Shown: positions 10,898 through 22,251 of the stretch, in pieces | Layout of the letters: each line of letters starts with the position of its first letter | Numbering within the stretch: the first letter of the stretch is position 1 | Assembly (NCBI RefSeq): GCF_010093535.1 | Contig: NW_022985199.1 | Location: 468,100 to 532,099, forward strand | DNA from: Lindgomyces ingoldianus | Lineage: Eukaryota; Ascomycota; Dothideomycetes; Pleosporales; Lindgomycetaceae | Reading direction: 5' to 3' | DNA: 64,000 nucleotides | Made by a program: the position numbers and the translations under genes | The notes under the pieces: model-generated | What the model was told of the DNA's origin: nothing | Database searches by the model: none | Seen by the model: only the letters and a program-made list of their open reading frames with translations

Positions 10898-12541
10898 ACT
10901 ATCGAAACATCTGAACAGCAAACATGCGAGAACAACCTGAAGCAGCAAGAAAGGCAAAGCAACGAAGCAAACTTGCTTAACAAATTCCTAGGTTCGAGGG
11001 CGAGGCAGGCATTCTTATTGTCTTCGCCGGGGTGGAACGGTCCGAAGGGAGGATTGCGAACTCTGGTCCCTGCATTTCTTGCAGTTTCCGGAATCAACTT
11101 TTCTTGTTGGTAGCATTTGGCGCAGTGTGATCGGTTCAATTTGCTGCAGAGCCCCTGTGCTCTGGCGGGGTTTGCATATCCTGGGCTTGATAGGCTTGAC
11201 GATCGGCTGTCCCTGCTCAAGCTCGGGCACAAGGCTACACCTGGTGAAGGTAAACCGGCTAGGATTGTAAGCAGCTTGCAGGGCGCAAAAAAAAAGACTT
11301 GATGAGGGCTGAAAGGACTCAGGCCATTTCCTGAACACGCTGAAGCCTTGTGCGAGGTTCCTACAATTGTGTATTGGATTTTGCAGTGTCATTGGAGCGC
11401 GGCGCGAGCCCTTTGGGTGACCACAATGGGAAGCTCTTTGAAGACTCAAACAAAGACTTTGCTTCCTTGGGTATTTCAGCTGGAAGGTAACCTTGAGTAA
11501 GAGCGCCATTGGATCTGACATGGGCGGGGCAAATGGTGTTACAAAAGTCGAAGGATGAATAAAGGACTCCAATACAGTAGGACTGGCGATTAAAGCTACG
11601 CGAGTACGAACCTACGGGAGAAGGAAGATTTGCACTACTGCAGAACATTAACAGGGCGGATTTGACCAGTTCGAGGTCTTGCTGCAATCAGGAGAAGAGA
11701 AACAGCCTGCAAACGTGTGTCCCGAATTACCCCTGTGATATTTCACTTTTAATGATCAGAAACAGTTGATGATGAAGGTATCCTTGAGAAATGGTCCATG
11801 CCCGCCATTTGGGGGCCGACGAAGGGGTTCTTGTGGGTGTGGTGGTCCCGAGGAAGAGTGCACTGGGCCGAACCGAGCACAGACAACCATGGTGGGAAAA
11901 TGGTGCTGAGGAGTAAGCAACAAAGGCATGTACTACTAATGCTGTCCGTGGGCTCAGGAGGTCAGCCCGGGGTGAGCATAAGGATTTTTCCACGCCCAAG
12001 GGAGATATTTCGAGTGAGGTTGAGGATGGCAGAGGAGGAAGAGTGAGTTTGGGAAGAATGGCTATTCTTGCTGGGAACGGACCAGCTTGGCCAAGACCTC
12101 CACTTGCAGCACATTCATTGGAGGTAGTCGCACTTGCTTCTGCGATTCACACTTGACTGACATCTGAATCTTTTGCTGCAGGACAGCCCAACAAGTCACT
12201 ACCACAGTACATTCTCACTCACTGCACATCACTCAAGGCAATTCCAGGTATAAAATCCAATATCGGAGCCGTATCGCCATACAACCCCACCTCCACACCT
12301 CGTCGGCGCACCACACAACGCACACGACACAGAAAACGCATACGCAGAACGGAACTGCCCCCAACCCGTGCCTTCGATCGATATCTAGTAGCTGGGTCGT
12401 AGTACCTTCTTCATCCGCAAGCCACCCGCGAAACACGACTTAAAGGCTTCCTCCCGCGCCTCCTTCTCTTCCGCACCCGACCATCCACACGCCAGCGCAT
12501 CAACCTCCGACGGTCTACCTCAGTAGACTCCCACTGCAAGG
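10898..12541. other. Divergent promoter region, kelch gene / ubc7
   Basis: About 1.6 kb with no supported ORF. The part next to ubc7 (12230-12541) is C-rich with CA-rich tracts, typical of a fungal promoter and 5' leader. Confidence 0.55.
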
Positions 12542-13181
12542 ATGGCTAGCTCCTCCGCAGCTGCGGGTCTGCTCGCACGTCAACTCAAGCAAATGCAAAA
12601 TGACAAAGATATACCAGGAATCAGTTGCGGCCTAGTGGATAACAACGTCTTCGAGTGGGAGGTCATGTTGATGATCAATGACGATACCAAGTACTACGGG
12701 GGTATGTGAAGCCACCACATCATGTGGCCTGTTCTCCTTTCTAATCCCAACCGCAGGGGGCTTCTTCAGGGCACATCTCAGTTTCCCCACCGAGTATCCA
12801 CTGATGCCGCCAAAGATGCGATTCGAGACGCCCATCTTCCATCCCAACAGTACGCTTCCTTTCCTATTCCCACTCTTCAAAAATTATTTAAAAATAGTAC
12901 TAATAAAGCTAATAATTCGTCTAGTCTACGCGAGCGGTGACGTTTGCATATCAATCCTGCATCCGCCCGAAGAAGACAAGTACGGTTACGAGTCTGCGGC
13001 CGAACGCTGGTCGCCCGTCCAAACCCCCGAGACAATCCTCCTATCCGTCATCTCCATGCTCAGCAGCCCCAATGACGAGAGCCCCGCGAACGTGGAAGCA
13101 GCGGCAATGTGGCGCGAGAACCCTACCGAGTTTAAGAAACGCGTTAGGAAGTGTGTGCGGGATAGTCAACAGTTTGACTGA
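12542..13181 (+). CDS. ubc7: Ubiquitin-conjugating enzyme E2, UBC7/UBE2G type
   Basis: Exons 12542-12701, 12757-12849 and 12925-13181, 169 residues. The E2 fold shows YYGGGFFRAHLSFP, the HPN motif, and the catalytic cysteine C92 in GDVCISILHPP. The acidic/aromatic insert HPPEEDKYGYESAAERWSP after the cysteine marks the Ubc7/Cdc34 group, and the short C-terminus favours Ubc7. Ubc7 charges ubiquitin for the ER-associated degradation ligases Hrd1 and Doa10 at the ER membrane, with Cue1. Intron 2 (12850-12924) is 75 nt, in frame and free of stops, so its retention would insert 25 residues just before the active site. Confidence 0.95.
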
Positions 13182-14272
13182 TCTCCAGGGGTGTTTGAGC
13201 GGATGAATTGGTTCCGGTAGCGTTTCGGTTACATTTTAGGGCTCTTGTCATGAATGCATAGCTGGTCGGGTTTGATGCTGTTTCCCAGCGACCTTTCGCA
13301 ATGAAATTTTTATTACTCTTCAAGCAGTCCGCGCCCAAGGATCAATTCCTCTTTAAACGCTATGTGGAAGCTGTTAAGGAGGACTTGACAGGAGGTTGGT
13401 TGGGAGCAAAAAGTAGATTAGGACCAGACTGAAAGACAGGCACGCATCCGCAACTACCTGATGACTGAAGAAACCTACTTGTTTCTGTCATTTCTCAAGG
13501 ATGCACTTCTGGCATTCTGCCCCTCTCCGTTTCTTAATCTCCACCACAATCGCTACAGTGCAGAAATATCTCAATGTTCCACAATTACATTTAATTCTAA
13601 TGAACACCTCTTCGTTCACAACTCACTACCTTTGCTCTCTAATTTCAACTAACAAAAGAAATCAGATATATAGTATATCTTAAAAGAATGGATGTTTGAA
13701 GCATCCTCCTTTCGTTCATACATCTTTTGCATCCCGATTACGAGTCTATGAGCAGCTTTAGCCGCAGTACAAACCAATCCATCAGAGCCAGCAGGCAAGA
13801 TACAGCACTCAGCTGTGATCCCGTGATTGGAGGGGATTGAACTGAAAGGCATTGGAGTTGACGTGGATGCTTTGTTCAATGAGAGTGACGTTCTGCTGGG
13901 CAGTCCTATCTCTTTTATACTCAGTCGCAGTGGACAAAAGACAAGAACACAGATACAGAATTCGATATGCACGAAGCTCTTCCCCCGCACCCGAGACCCT
14001 CCGCCTCAAGCGTCTCATACCGGCAAATACCGATCATCAATGCCTCTGTCCCCTTCCTCGGAATTAAGGTCCACCGAAGGTGTTTAGATCAGGCGTTATC
14101 GCTCCCCCGTCGAAACCACTCATCGAAAGCTCAGCTTCCCCTATTCCGTCTAAGTTCTTCGTCGACTAATTTTCTACCATGATATCTACTCCTAAGCATG
14201 TTGGTTGGAAGCGCACAAATCGGAGATTGCATATTCCCCGAATGCAATGATGTATATATTGGCATCAATCAC
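13182..14272. other. Intergenic, no supported gene
   Basis: Includes the ubc7 3' region. A minus-strand frame across 13649-13990 is open for about 110 codons but has no ATG start where it opens, no recognised family and no convincing splice partners. Confidence 0.4.
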
Positions 14273-14527
14273 TCAAGCCTCTACCACCCATATATGCGGG
14301 ATGTCGTTCTGGTAGGTCACAGCCATAGCATCTTAGATTAGAGAAAATCTCACCAAAGCCTCAGCAACCGTGGCGAAGATTGTGGGATATGGCTTTAGGC
14401 CTTCAGACCCGGGTCGATTGGGCGGTCCAGATTTGAGATTGGTGACGGTGCTATTCTTGGTAGATTTCTTTTTCGGAGGGGGAGTGGGGTTGAGAAGGGC
14501 GAAGTCTTCCAGTCTCAGGAACTTTTC
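14273..14527 (-). other. Possible terminal exon pair of an unrecognised gene
   Basis: The minus strand has an open segment 14354-14527 starting after CTCTAG (EKFLRLEDFALLNPTPPPKK). It is joined in frame by a good 45-nt intron (GTGAGA..CTACCAG) to 14273-14308, giving FATVAEALNDIPHIWVVEA and a stop. The 5' end could not be found: an in-frame stop sits just before the first acceptor and no upstream exon fits. It may be the end of a small gene, a relic, or chance. Confidence 0.28.
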
Positions 14528-15585
14528 CTAGAGCACAGCACTACACTTACAATATCCATGTTTTTCGCCCTTTCATTTTACCATCTCGTATTATGCCATC
14601 ATTTTGCAGCTTTCCCTTTGCAGCAATCCTCACCACAATATCAAATCACAGCATAGCCATGACAATGACCATAACCCATCGCTAATCAACTCAAGGGTCC
14701 CGGGGATATAGCATATCCCCTCCCTCACATCCCCCGCAGGTGACCTCCCCTAGTGGCATGGGCTTATATGATCAGCGCCTCTTCCACACCTTAGCGCCGT
14801 CGATCCCAAGATCTGCCATGAAGCGACTCGCCAAACTGGTCAGTTTTAGAATCGACTTGTCCGGATTTGGAAGAAGGAGGTGGAGCGTCTCAACGAAATC
14901 TAAGTACGCCCGCGTCTCGGGTCTCCGATTTAGAAATACCAATACAGAGTACTGAAGGGAGGTTGTGTGGCTGATTCTTGAGTCAAGATTCTCTCACAAT
15001 AGTTCATGCAACTCGCTCCTTTTCTGGCATCGGCTGATCTTTGTCTAACCTTCGTCCCTTAGGTCCTTCCCGATCTTCCATCGACTGCACTGAGGACTAC
15101 AGGTGTTGAACGATACGCATTGCCATTTTCTCTTCAGTAAGGATTACGTCTTTAGTATCAACAAGGGCAGAGCTCTCAATACCTCCTTCCCGTGAACTTG
15201 GAGGGCCTCCTCTTCCTGGCTATCCTACCTCGATCCTGTAGACATTCAATTGGGAGATCCCTGTTTCTTATTACTATGACGCCGATCTTTCTCGTAGCTT
15301 CATCGACTCGGAAGCTCTGAATGCATATTTTAAACTCGCTTTTGAGCTGGCGTGCTATGCTTGTGTTGGAACGTCATTCTAACATGAGGAATGTAGAAAG
15401 GGAGATGTTTGTGCAAGGGGTTCCTATGTTGTAGAACATGATACCAAGCCATTGTCTCGGGGTACTCTTGGTCGATACCCCTGCCTCAGTTCCGAGTGAA
15501 TGACCTCACCAACTTCTCTCTTCTTACCTTGTTGTCTCAGTTGTCCCGCTTCATACTTTGGTAGGGTAGATTTTTCTTTCATTGC
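14528..15585. other. Intergenic, nothing recognised
   Basis: About 1 kb with short frames only on both strands. No repeat or RNA gene seen. Confidence 0.5.
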
Positions 15586-16315
15586 TCAATAACCATCTGC
15601 AGGCGCATTTCTCTCTTCCACTTCTTCCTCTGCTTTGCTACCACAACTTGACCCAAGGTGATCCCGCAAAACCACCCCCAAGCCATCTCGCGCCCATTCC
15701 AACGCTACGGGAATAATCGTGACAGACGCAAGGGCCTCCCCACGATTCACCAGACCCCTCGACCAAAACCCACCAGCGAGCTTTCGATACTCTCTAACGA
15801 CGTAATCCATGCGGGCATGCCTCTCAATATGCATTCGCCGGAGCTCAATGCAACTGCACCTGAATAGCTGCATCATACAACTTATTTGCATCCTCAAAAA
15901 CTTCACCAATCGGCTCTTTCTCCCTCAGAACCTTCAACGCCGACTCAGACCCATTTCCGATGGCTCGCGACATTGCCTGGAATTTGAGAAATTCAAGTGG
16001 TAGTTAAAGTCCTCCATCAACGTACGCACTTGGCGGAAACCTTCTCGGGTGTTCAGCAACTCGGCTTCGTTAGACGAACCGGAGGCGAGAAGACTGATGG
16101 TGGCATGCTCCCACCATTCATTGCTTTTGGAGTGTGGTAGCCGACTGTGGTGGAGCAGAGTTTGTTGAAGGATTGGGAATTAGTTGAGCCATCGACCTAG
16201 AGGACAAGGTGGCGGGGATGGGGTCTTGGTGGTAGGTTTGGTGAATAAATTTGAGGCAGTGGGTTTTTGATCGGCGGTGGTGTCCTGGGGAAATAGATAT
16301 AGATATCCGAGGCAT
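15586..16315 (-). CDS. Hypothetical protein, four-exon model
   Basis: Tentative exons 16197-16315, 16030-16144, 15879-15976 and 15586-15820 (introns 52, 53 and 58 nt) give 188 residues in a single frame with a proper stop. The support is that three GT..AG introns of typical size and phase join four segments. The segments include SNEWWEHATISLLASG, AMSRAIGNGSESALKVL and REYRKLAGGFWSRGLVNRGE. The last exon is the longest open stretch. The last acceptor (GAGAG) is weak and the ATG at 16315 is a guess. No family was recognised, and no signal peptide or membrane segment is evident. It could be a real lineage-specific gene or a decaying one. Confidence 0.4.
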
Positions 16316-16801
16316 TGAGAGTTGAGGAATCGCTGGGATTGTGGTCGGGGGTGCACGATTCGTCCCATCGAGTGTTATATATATGGTGCTGTTATCCTGT
16401 ATGGGGGTTGCGTATTCGATTGTGTTTTGGACAAATGAAAAGAGAAGCAAGAAGAGAGGCCAAGGAGATCCTTTTAAATACCTGAATGCACTCTTTCTGC
16501 AGATTCGGAGTCAGAGGTAGGCACACTAGAGTAAGGTACGCTGGATGTAGAACCATGACTTGCTGTCAAATGTTATTCTGATTAGAATCACCCGCCTTGC
16601 CAACTCGAGATAAAGGTGATTGCATCGTCAATGAAGTCGATTCATTAAAATATGCTTAGAGGAAGGGGTAGGTGCCTGTGTATATCCCTACTTAAAAAAC
16701 AAGAAGTCAACCTTGCACCATTTCAGATAACCAACTCAGTCTCAGTCGCCGGCCTCCAGAGACCAGCTCAACCTCCTCTTATCTTCTCGGTGAGCAGTCC
16801 T
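16316..16801. other. Short intergenic region
   Basis: Lies between the hypothetical gene's 5' side and the end of the bleomycin hydrolase gene. No gene supported. Confidence 0.5.
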
Positions 16802-18459
16802 TCAAGCAAGCGCACCCATAGGATCCCACAACTCCAACATCTTCGGTTTCTGCTCAAGCACCTTTCGAATTGTAGAACTCACGACCGATGGATCAACGAC
16901 AGCCTGATAGACAAACTCATCCATCCACGCATCGCTCATCACGAAGTAGCCCTTATCTCCGACTTTGTCACTCCAACTATTCTCTACCCTCCATCTCACG
17001 CTCTTGCCGTCAACGACGTGCACAGCCGTCAGCACCATGGCATGGGTCATTTGGCTCTCTCCCGTCATCAATCTTTCCGCTTTCTTCATTCCTAGTTTAA
17101 CGTTGAATCCGAGCTCATATTCGAATAGGTTCGTGTCCATGATACCCTTAGCTGAGTCGGAGTACTTCCCGACGTCTGAACCAAAGAAGACGGGAAATCC
17201 CCGCTGGAGCATCGAAATGCAAGCCTTCTTCATCGTGGTCATGTCCACGTTGACGTAAGTCACCGGCCGGCCCTCGTAGACATTTCCAAGGCGCTTGACG
17301 CTGAGGAGGCGGTTGTAGGCATTGCGAGGATCGTTCACAAGCGAGAAGAGGGAGTGGATGTCTGTGCCGCTTAATGCCCGTATCGTCCTGCTATCTGAGA
17401 GTTCCTTTGCAAAGGCAGTTGGGCTTGTGCGGATGGTGCAGAGATTTTCATCACGGTCGTAGAATTCCCAGGTGAATGCTTTGTCGGGAGCTGGTGGGGG
17501 GCCAAGCATAAGGGTGAGGATGAGGTGGATCTCGCGAAGCATTTTCTCTTTGGCGGCGGCGATTGAGGACTTGAGTACGGATGGATCGGTCGTCGAAGCA
17601 CTGGAAGCCAGAGATCGCAGGCGGATTGCGTCCTCTCGGAGCTTAGTAGTAATCAGCCGGTCCATGACCGAGGAGTTGAGGGCGTTGTAGGAGTCTGGGT
17701 ACAGGGTTTGAGGCACTAAACCATACTTCTGTACCAGGTTCGCTACCATGTCCCATTGCCCGCCATCTCCAACAGGACTTGCAAGGAGTGCTTGCACGAT
17801 CCGGCTATCGATATCCTCAGAGGCAGTGTCCAGGATGTTTTCTAGGAAGTAGTTCGCCTTCTCGATCTTATCCCAGTAAAATAGGTACGACTGCGAGAGC
17901 TGGAAGGACGAAAGGCGGTGCTTCTTCATGATAGCGACCCGGAAGACATTGGTCGATGCGAAAAGCCAACACCTTCCCGAAGAGGCCTGATTCGTGATTG
18001 GCGAACCCTCGAGTGGGATCTTAATATTGAAGTTCTGGGTGTCTGCGATGGCAGCAGAGCGGGATGATAGGACCGCATTTGCAGGGTTAGAGCTGAGTGC
18101 TGCCAGAGCAAGGCGATTCTGAGCTGAAACATTAGTATATAGTTGCCGCATGTCAGCCTGGATGTTGCACGTGCCTTGGGGTCTTCCATGAGCTCCTTCT
18201 CCCATTCCTCGATAGTAGTTGCTGACACATCTTGCTTGTGTGATACAATGGGGGTGTATGTAGGGGCTTTGAATTCAGTCAGTCGTCAGATCAAGACCCC
18301 AAGGCTTCCAAAGCCACTGCACATACGAGCGTCGCCGTCAACGTAGACATAGTCCTTATCAACAACACGGCTATCGTTCTTCATCTGGAGTGCTTGAAGC
18401 CGCTCCACAAGCTTCTCCTGTATGGCGACATCGGACACTTTTGACTGTGAGGAACCCAT
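16802..18459 (-). CDS. lap3: Bleomycin hydrolase / cysteine aminopeptidase (LAP3/BLH1)
   Basis: Exons 18327-18459, 18171-18266 and 16802-18123 (introns 60 and 47 nt), 516 residues. Papain-like C1B peptidase with catalytic C128 in ITNQASSGRCWLFAS, H437 in QMTHAMVL and N458 in WRVENSW. The YSDSAKGIMDTNLFEYELGF region also matches the family. Homologues form a hexameric cytosolic barrel that trims peptides and hydrolyses homocysteine thiolactone and bleomycin. The N-terminus MGSSQSK has an N-myristoylation-like sequence. The donor of exon 2 (C/GTGCAA) is weak, but its use gives the expected DPK..QNRLALAALSS junction. Confidence 0.93.
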
Positions 18460-19196
18460 AGCGGTGGAGATTGCTGAGTGGACTACGCTCCTAAGGTGTT
18501 GTAGTAGAGGAAAGGTGGAAAGCTGCCTTCTGTGTCAGTGCAACCATTAAGGTGTCCCGTGTCCCCGCAGTGGTCGATGCTTATCGCCGGCAAGCTGGCC
18601 GCGTGAACAAGGGGTCGACGCATGGGACCCGCTAGTCCGCATACGGATAAACTCCTGTGGCTGGGGATCGCGTTCAGCCTCGCAATTCTGGGGGCTGGGT
18701 GAGCGTTCCTTCATGTTTCAGGCCTCTGATTGGGCTTCTCCCACGGACTTCCACAACATCTGATGTCACGGTTCCCATTCCTGATGGCAGAATCTTGCTT
18801 ATCCCCCTAAAAAACAAACTACGGATCCTATACATGAGGGAATATTGCTGTTCATTATCCACCTGATCATGAAAGTTGGTTGCCAAGGTGCTATTTGGGG
18901 TTTCGCATCTGGGAAATGAGTCCCTGAATATGCATGTATGTTGCCGCATCTCCATTTCACTCGCAAGCCGCTCGTGTTTCGCACTCCATCGGCTTCGCCC
19001 CGTTCGCCCAGGCGCCTATTGCTTTTCCACCTGAGTATAAAATCTCCTGGAGCCTCCTTGCGCAAGCCTCCTCTCCTCCACTTTTGCTGCGTGCTTTGTT
19101 CAGTCCGTCATACTTCATCCCCCTTTCCACCACTCACGCCCCAGCCTCGTCCCTTGATTCAATCACCGTAATAACACTGATTCACAACAATCCAAC
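18460..19196. other. Divergent promoter region, lap3 / MARVEL gene
   Basis: About 740 bp with no supported gene. The stretch just before 19197 is C/T-rich, as in fungal 5' leaders. Confidence 0.55.
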
Positions 19197-19950
19197 ATGG
19201 CTGGACAACCCGTGATATGGAAGAAGCGAATTCTGATCCCTTTCTGGATTATTCGTATTGTTCTCATGCTGTTTATTATAGTAGTTTACGGGTTAGCGTT
19301 GAAGGTCCTGGCCGATGACCCAGACAAGAGCGCTCCGGCAATTGGGTTAGTTTTCATCCTCCGCTCGAAGCAGCGATTTCCTAACCCTATAAACTAGTAT
19401 TGTTGTAGTTTTCATGCTCCTGATTATCGCAGTCCTTCTCATGGACATTCTGGCCATCCTCCTCTTCATGCGCGATGCCTTGAATCCTAAGACTTTCCTC
19501 ATAATGAATGTCGTACAAACCACCTTCTGGGCGGCTGTGTTGCTTTTGGATGTGGTCGCTATCGCTCGCGGAGCTAGCGCCGTCGGAATTGGATTCACTG
19601 TCTTCGTTCTGTAAGTCCTAGCGCGTAGCGTTCGTTAAGCCTGATCAGTTCTGACAAGCACCAGCTTCACTTTTGTCGCCCTCCTCATCTACGCTAGCAT
19701 TGGCTACCACCGACAGCGGAAGATGGCCCAGCGTGGCAACTACGCCCCTGCTCACAACCCCGCTGCTCCCGCTCCCGCAGCCGCTCCGGCATACAACGCA
19801 CCTCCGTATGGCAACGCACCCCCGTATCAACAAAACACCGCCTATTATTCTCAGACAGGTCATCCGGTTGAGCTTCATTCGCACACTCAGCCCCAGGGCG
19901 CAGCTTCGGATTATTACGCACATCCGGTCAAGCCTGCTCAGATGGTGTGA
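19197..19950 (+). CDS. MARVEL-like four-helix membrane protein
   Basis: Exons 19197-19345, 19398-19610 and 19665-19950, 215 residues. Four hydrophobic helices occur at roughly 12-35 (FWIIRIVLMLFIIVVYG), 51-72 (IVVVFMLLIIAVLLMDILAI), 82-104 and 112-130. A cytosolic Ala/Pro/Tyr-rich tail follows (YNAPPYGNAPPYQQ). Helix spacing and the small extracellular loops resemble fungal MARVEL-domain proteins, which act at sterol-rich membranes and in vesicle fusion or cell-surface organisation. The family call is by topology, and the exact function is unknown. Confidence 0.8.
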
Positions 19951-20757
19951 TCGAGAAGTATTTTAGGGACCAAGACCTAGAGCAAGGCTGAGAACAGTGT
20001 ACACTACCATCATGAGATTATATCCGCCTAAGTCCTAATGTGTGACTATTGGCTACCCATGATTGGGCTTGAAAAGGAGGGACCGTCCCAGCAAAGGAGT
20101 GAATTCGAATTTGAATACGCGGCGCTAGGCACCACGCATTGGCAGGTTGGGAATGATGAAGAATGTCAGATCCACGATTTTTCGAGGGATGCAGCGGTCC
20201 CTGATGCACGGAACCAAGCCATCATAGAAATCAAACCATTTTCCTAGTACAATATCTGTTCGTGAATGGCTAATTGCAGAGACTTCACATTAGACAAATG
20301 TAACGGTATGATATTCGTATCAGTCTTCAACATTCTCTCTCTTTTCGTTGTTTCATTACTTTCCCAGTATAAAAGTCAGACGCATCAGGGAGCGTCAAAG
20401 CGCCGTTGGGTGTGTTCTAAGTTTGATCTGGAAATTACTCCACATGCCTAGGTACTAAACACTCAAGCATTCCCAGAAATGAGGGCTGAGAGAAGACCAA
20501 TTGGGATGAGAATGATCGTCCTTGATATCAAGTTTTCTCCGCATCCAAATCCCTACCTTCCCATCCCCTCTTGATTTTGTCAGCCTGTTCCCTTCCCCGC
20601 AGTACGTCACGATCGGATCACCGAGGTCGAGTCATGAAACAAAAAATACTAAGACACCATATTATGCTACTAGTTTGGTAACATGTCCCACATAGTCCCA
20701 ACTCACTATCTGTCTTCGCTTTCTCCACATTCCTAAAGCACTGAAATTTCATCCAAC
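19951..20757. other. Intergenic, promoter of PRISE reductase
   Basis: Contains the MARVEL gene 3' region and the upstream region of the next gene. No other feature supported. Confidence 0.5.
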
Positions 20758-22168
20758 ATGTCAAACCAACAACTGGTCGAATCCCGCGGCATTTACCATG
20801 GCCTCCCCGTCTACCCATCTGCCCTTAAAGGCTTCACTGCCATTATCACAGGCGCCAATGGCATCTCTGGGTATTACATGCTGCGCGTTCTCGCCCAAGA
20901 CCCCGAACGTTGGACCAAAATCTACTGTCTCTCTCGGCGACCCCCTGCTATTCCCTCCGGACTACCAAAAAACGCCGAGCACATTGCCCTAGACTTCCTC
21001 CAATCACCCTCAGAAATCGCCGCCATATTAAAAGAAAAAGGCGTAACAGCCGACTACGTATTTTTCTACAGTTACATCCAAGTCCCGCCCAAAGAAGGCA
21101 TGGGTCTCTGGTCCAACGCTTCGGAAATGTGCCGAGTAAACCTCTCTCTGCTCCAAAATTTCCTTGAAGCCCTGCCCCAAGCCTCCATCACCCCTAAACG
21201 CATTATGCTACAAACCGGCGCGAAGAATTACGGCATCCATCTCGGTCCCGCCGCCACTCCCCAGGAAGAAACCGCGCCGCGTGTGACGCTCGAACCGAAT
21301 TTCTACTACCCGCAAGAAGACTTCCTATGGAAGTTCTGTGCAGAGCATAATATTGGCTGGAACGTCTGCATGCCGTCCTTTATTCTAGGTGCCGTCCCAG
21401 ACGCCGCTATGAACCTTGTTTTCCCACTCGGGGTCTTCGCAGCCGTACACGCCCACCTCGCCATCCCGCTCGATTTCCCCGCGGACCTACAGAGCTGGGA
21501 GGCGACGCACGTAGGCAGCTCGTCGATGTTGAATGGGTATTTGGAGGAATGGGCGGTTTTAACGGACGGGGCAAGGAATCAGAAGCTCAATGCTGCGGAT
21601 AGCAGTCCGTTTACTTGGGGGAACTTTTGGCCGAAGTTTGCGGGTTGGTATGGGGTGCAGTGGAGTGGGCCGGATATGGATGAGGGCGTTTATACGAAGG
21701 TGACGAGTCGGTTTGATCCGCCGCCAAGAGGGTATGCGTGCTCCAGCAGTTTTGTTTTTGTGTGTGAGCGTTTTGGAGATGTGTTTACCCATATCATCTG
21801 TAACGCATGCTGCTGGTGAGTGGAGAGGATAAAGCGAGTGAAGTTAACGATAGCTCTACAGGTTCGGTCCCCCGAAAACCTTCCGCATAAAATATACCCT
21901 CACAAAATGGGCGCGTCAACACTCGGTGCAAAAGGCCTGGTCCGAACTCATCCAAAAGCACAACCTCCAGGCCAGCAAACTAGAAGATATGGACATTGAC
22001 CGCATCTTCTCCTTCACTGATAGCTCGCTGATCGGCGGTACGCTTGACCTAAGTATGAACAAAGCACGGAAAATGGGTTGGCATGGATTCGTCGACACAA
22101 ATGATTGCATTAAAGAGGTCTTGGAAGAGTTCTCTGATCTGAAATTGTTACCACCACTGCCGACGTGA
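20758..22168 (+). CDS. PRISE-type NAD(P)H-dependent enone reductase (atypical SDR)
   Basis: Exons 20758-21731 and 21862-22168 (130-nt intron, phase 2), 426 residues. Rossmann loop GANGISG at 32-38. The motif LQTGAKNYG places K156 where PRISE enzymes have their catalytic lysine (TGxKxY). NFYYPQED (181-188) supplies the catalytic tyrosine, probably Y184. The family covers plant progesterone 5-beta-reductases and iridoid synthases, which reduce activated C=C bonds, and fungal members of mostly unknown substrate. There are no biosynthetic neighbours, so the substrate is not predictable. It converges with the VWA gene, with only 83 bp between stop codons. Confidence 0.87.
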
Positions 22169-22251
22169 TGGAATGATCCGGGTCAAGGAGACGGAGCAAG
22201 GTATTTGCTTGCCTCTAACGATCTTCGGATATTTTATGAATAGCTAGCTAA

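Noticed and set aside
12678..13181. Unspliced 167-codon reading of UBC7
   Set aside because: Starts inside exon 1/intron 1 and reads through intron 2; the spliced model restores the full E2 core.
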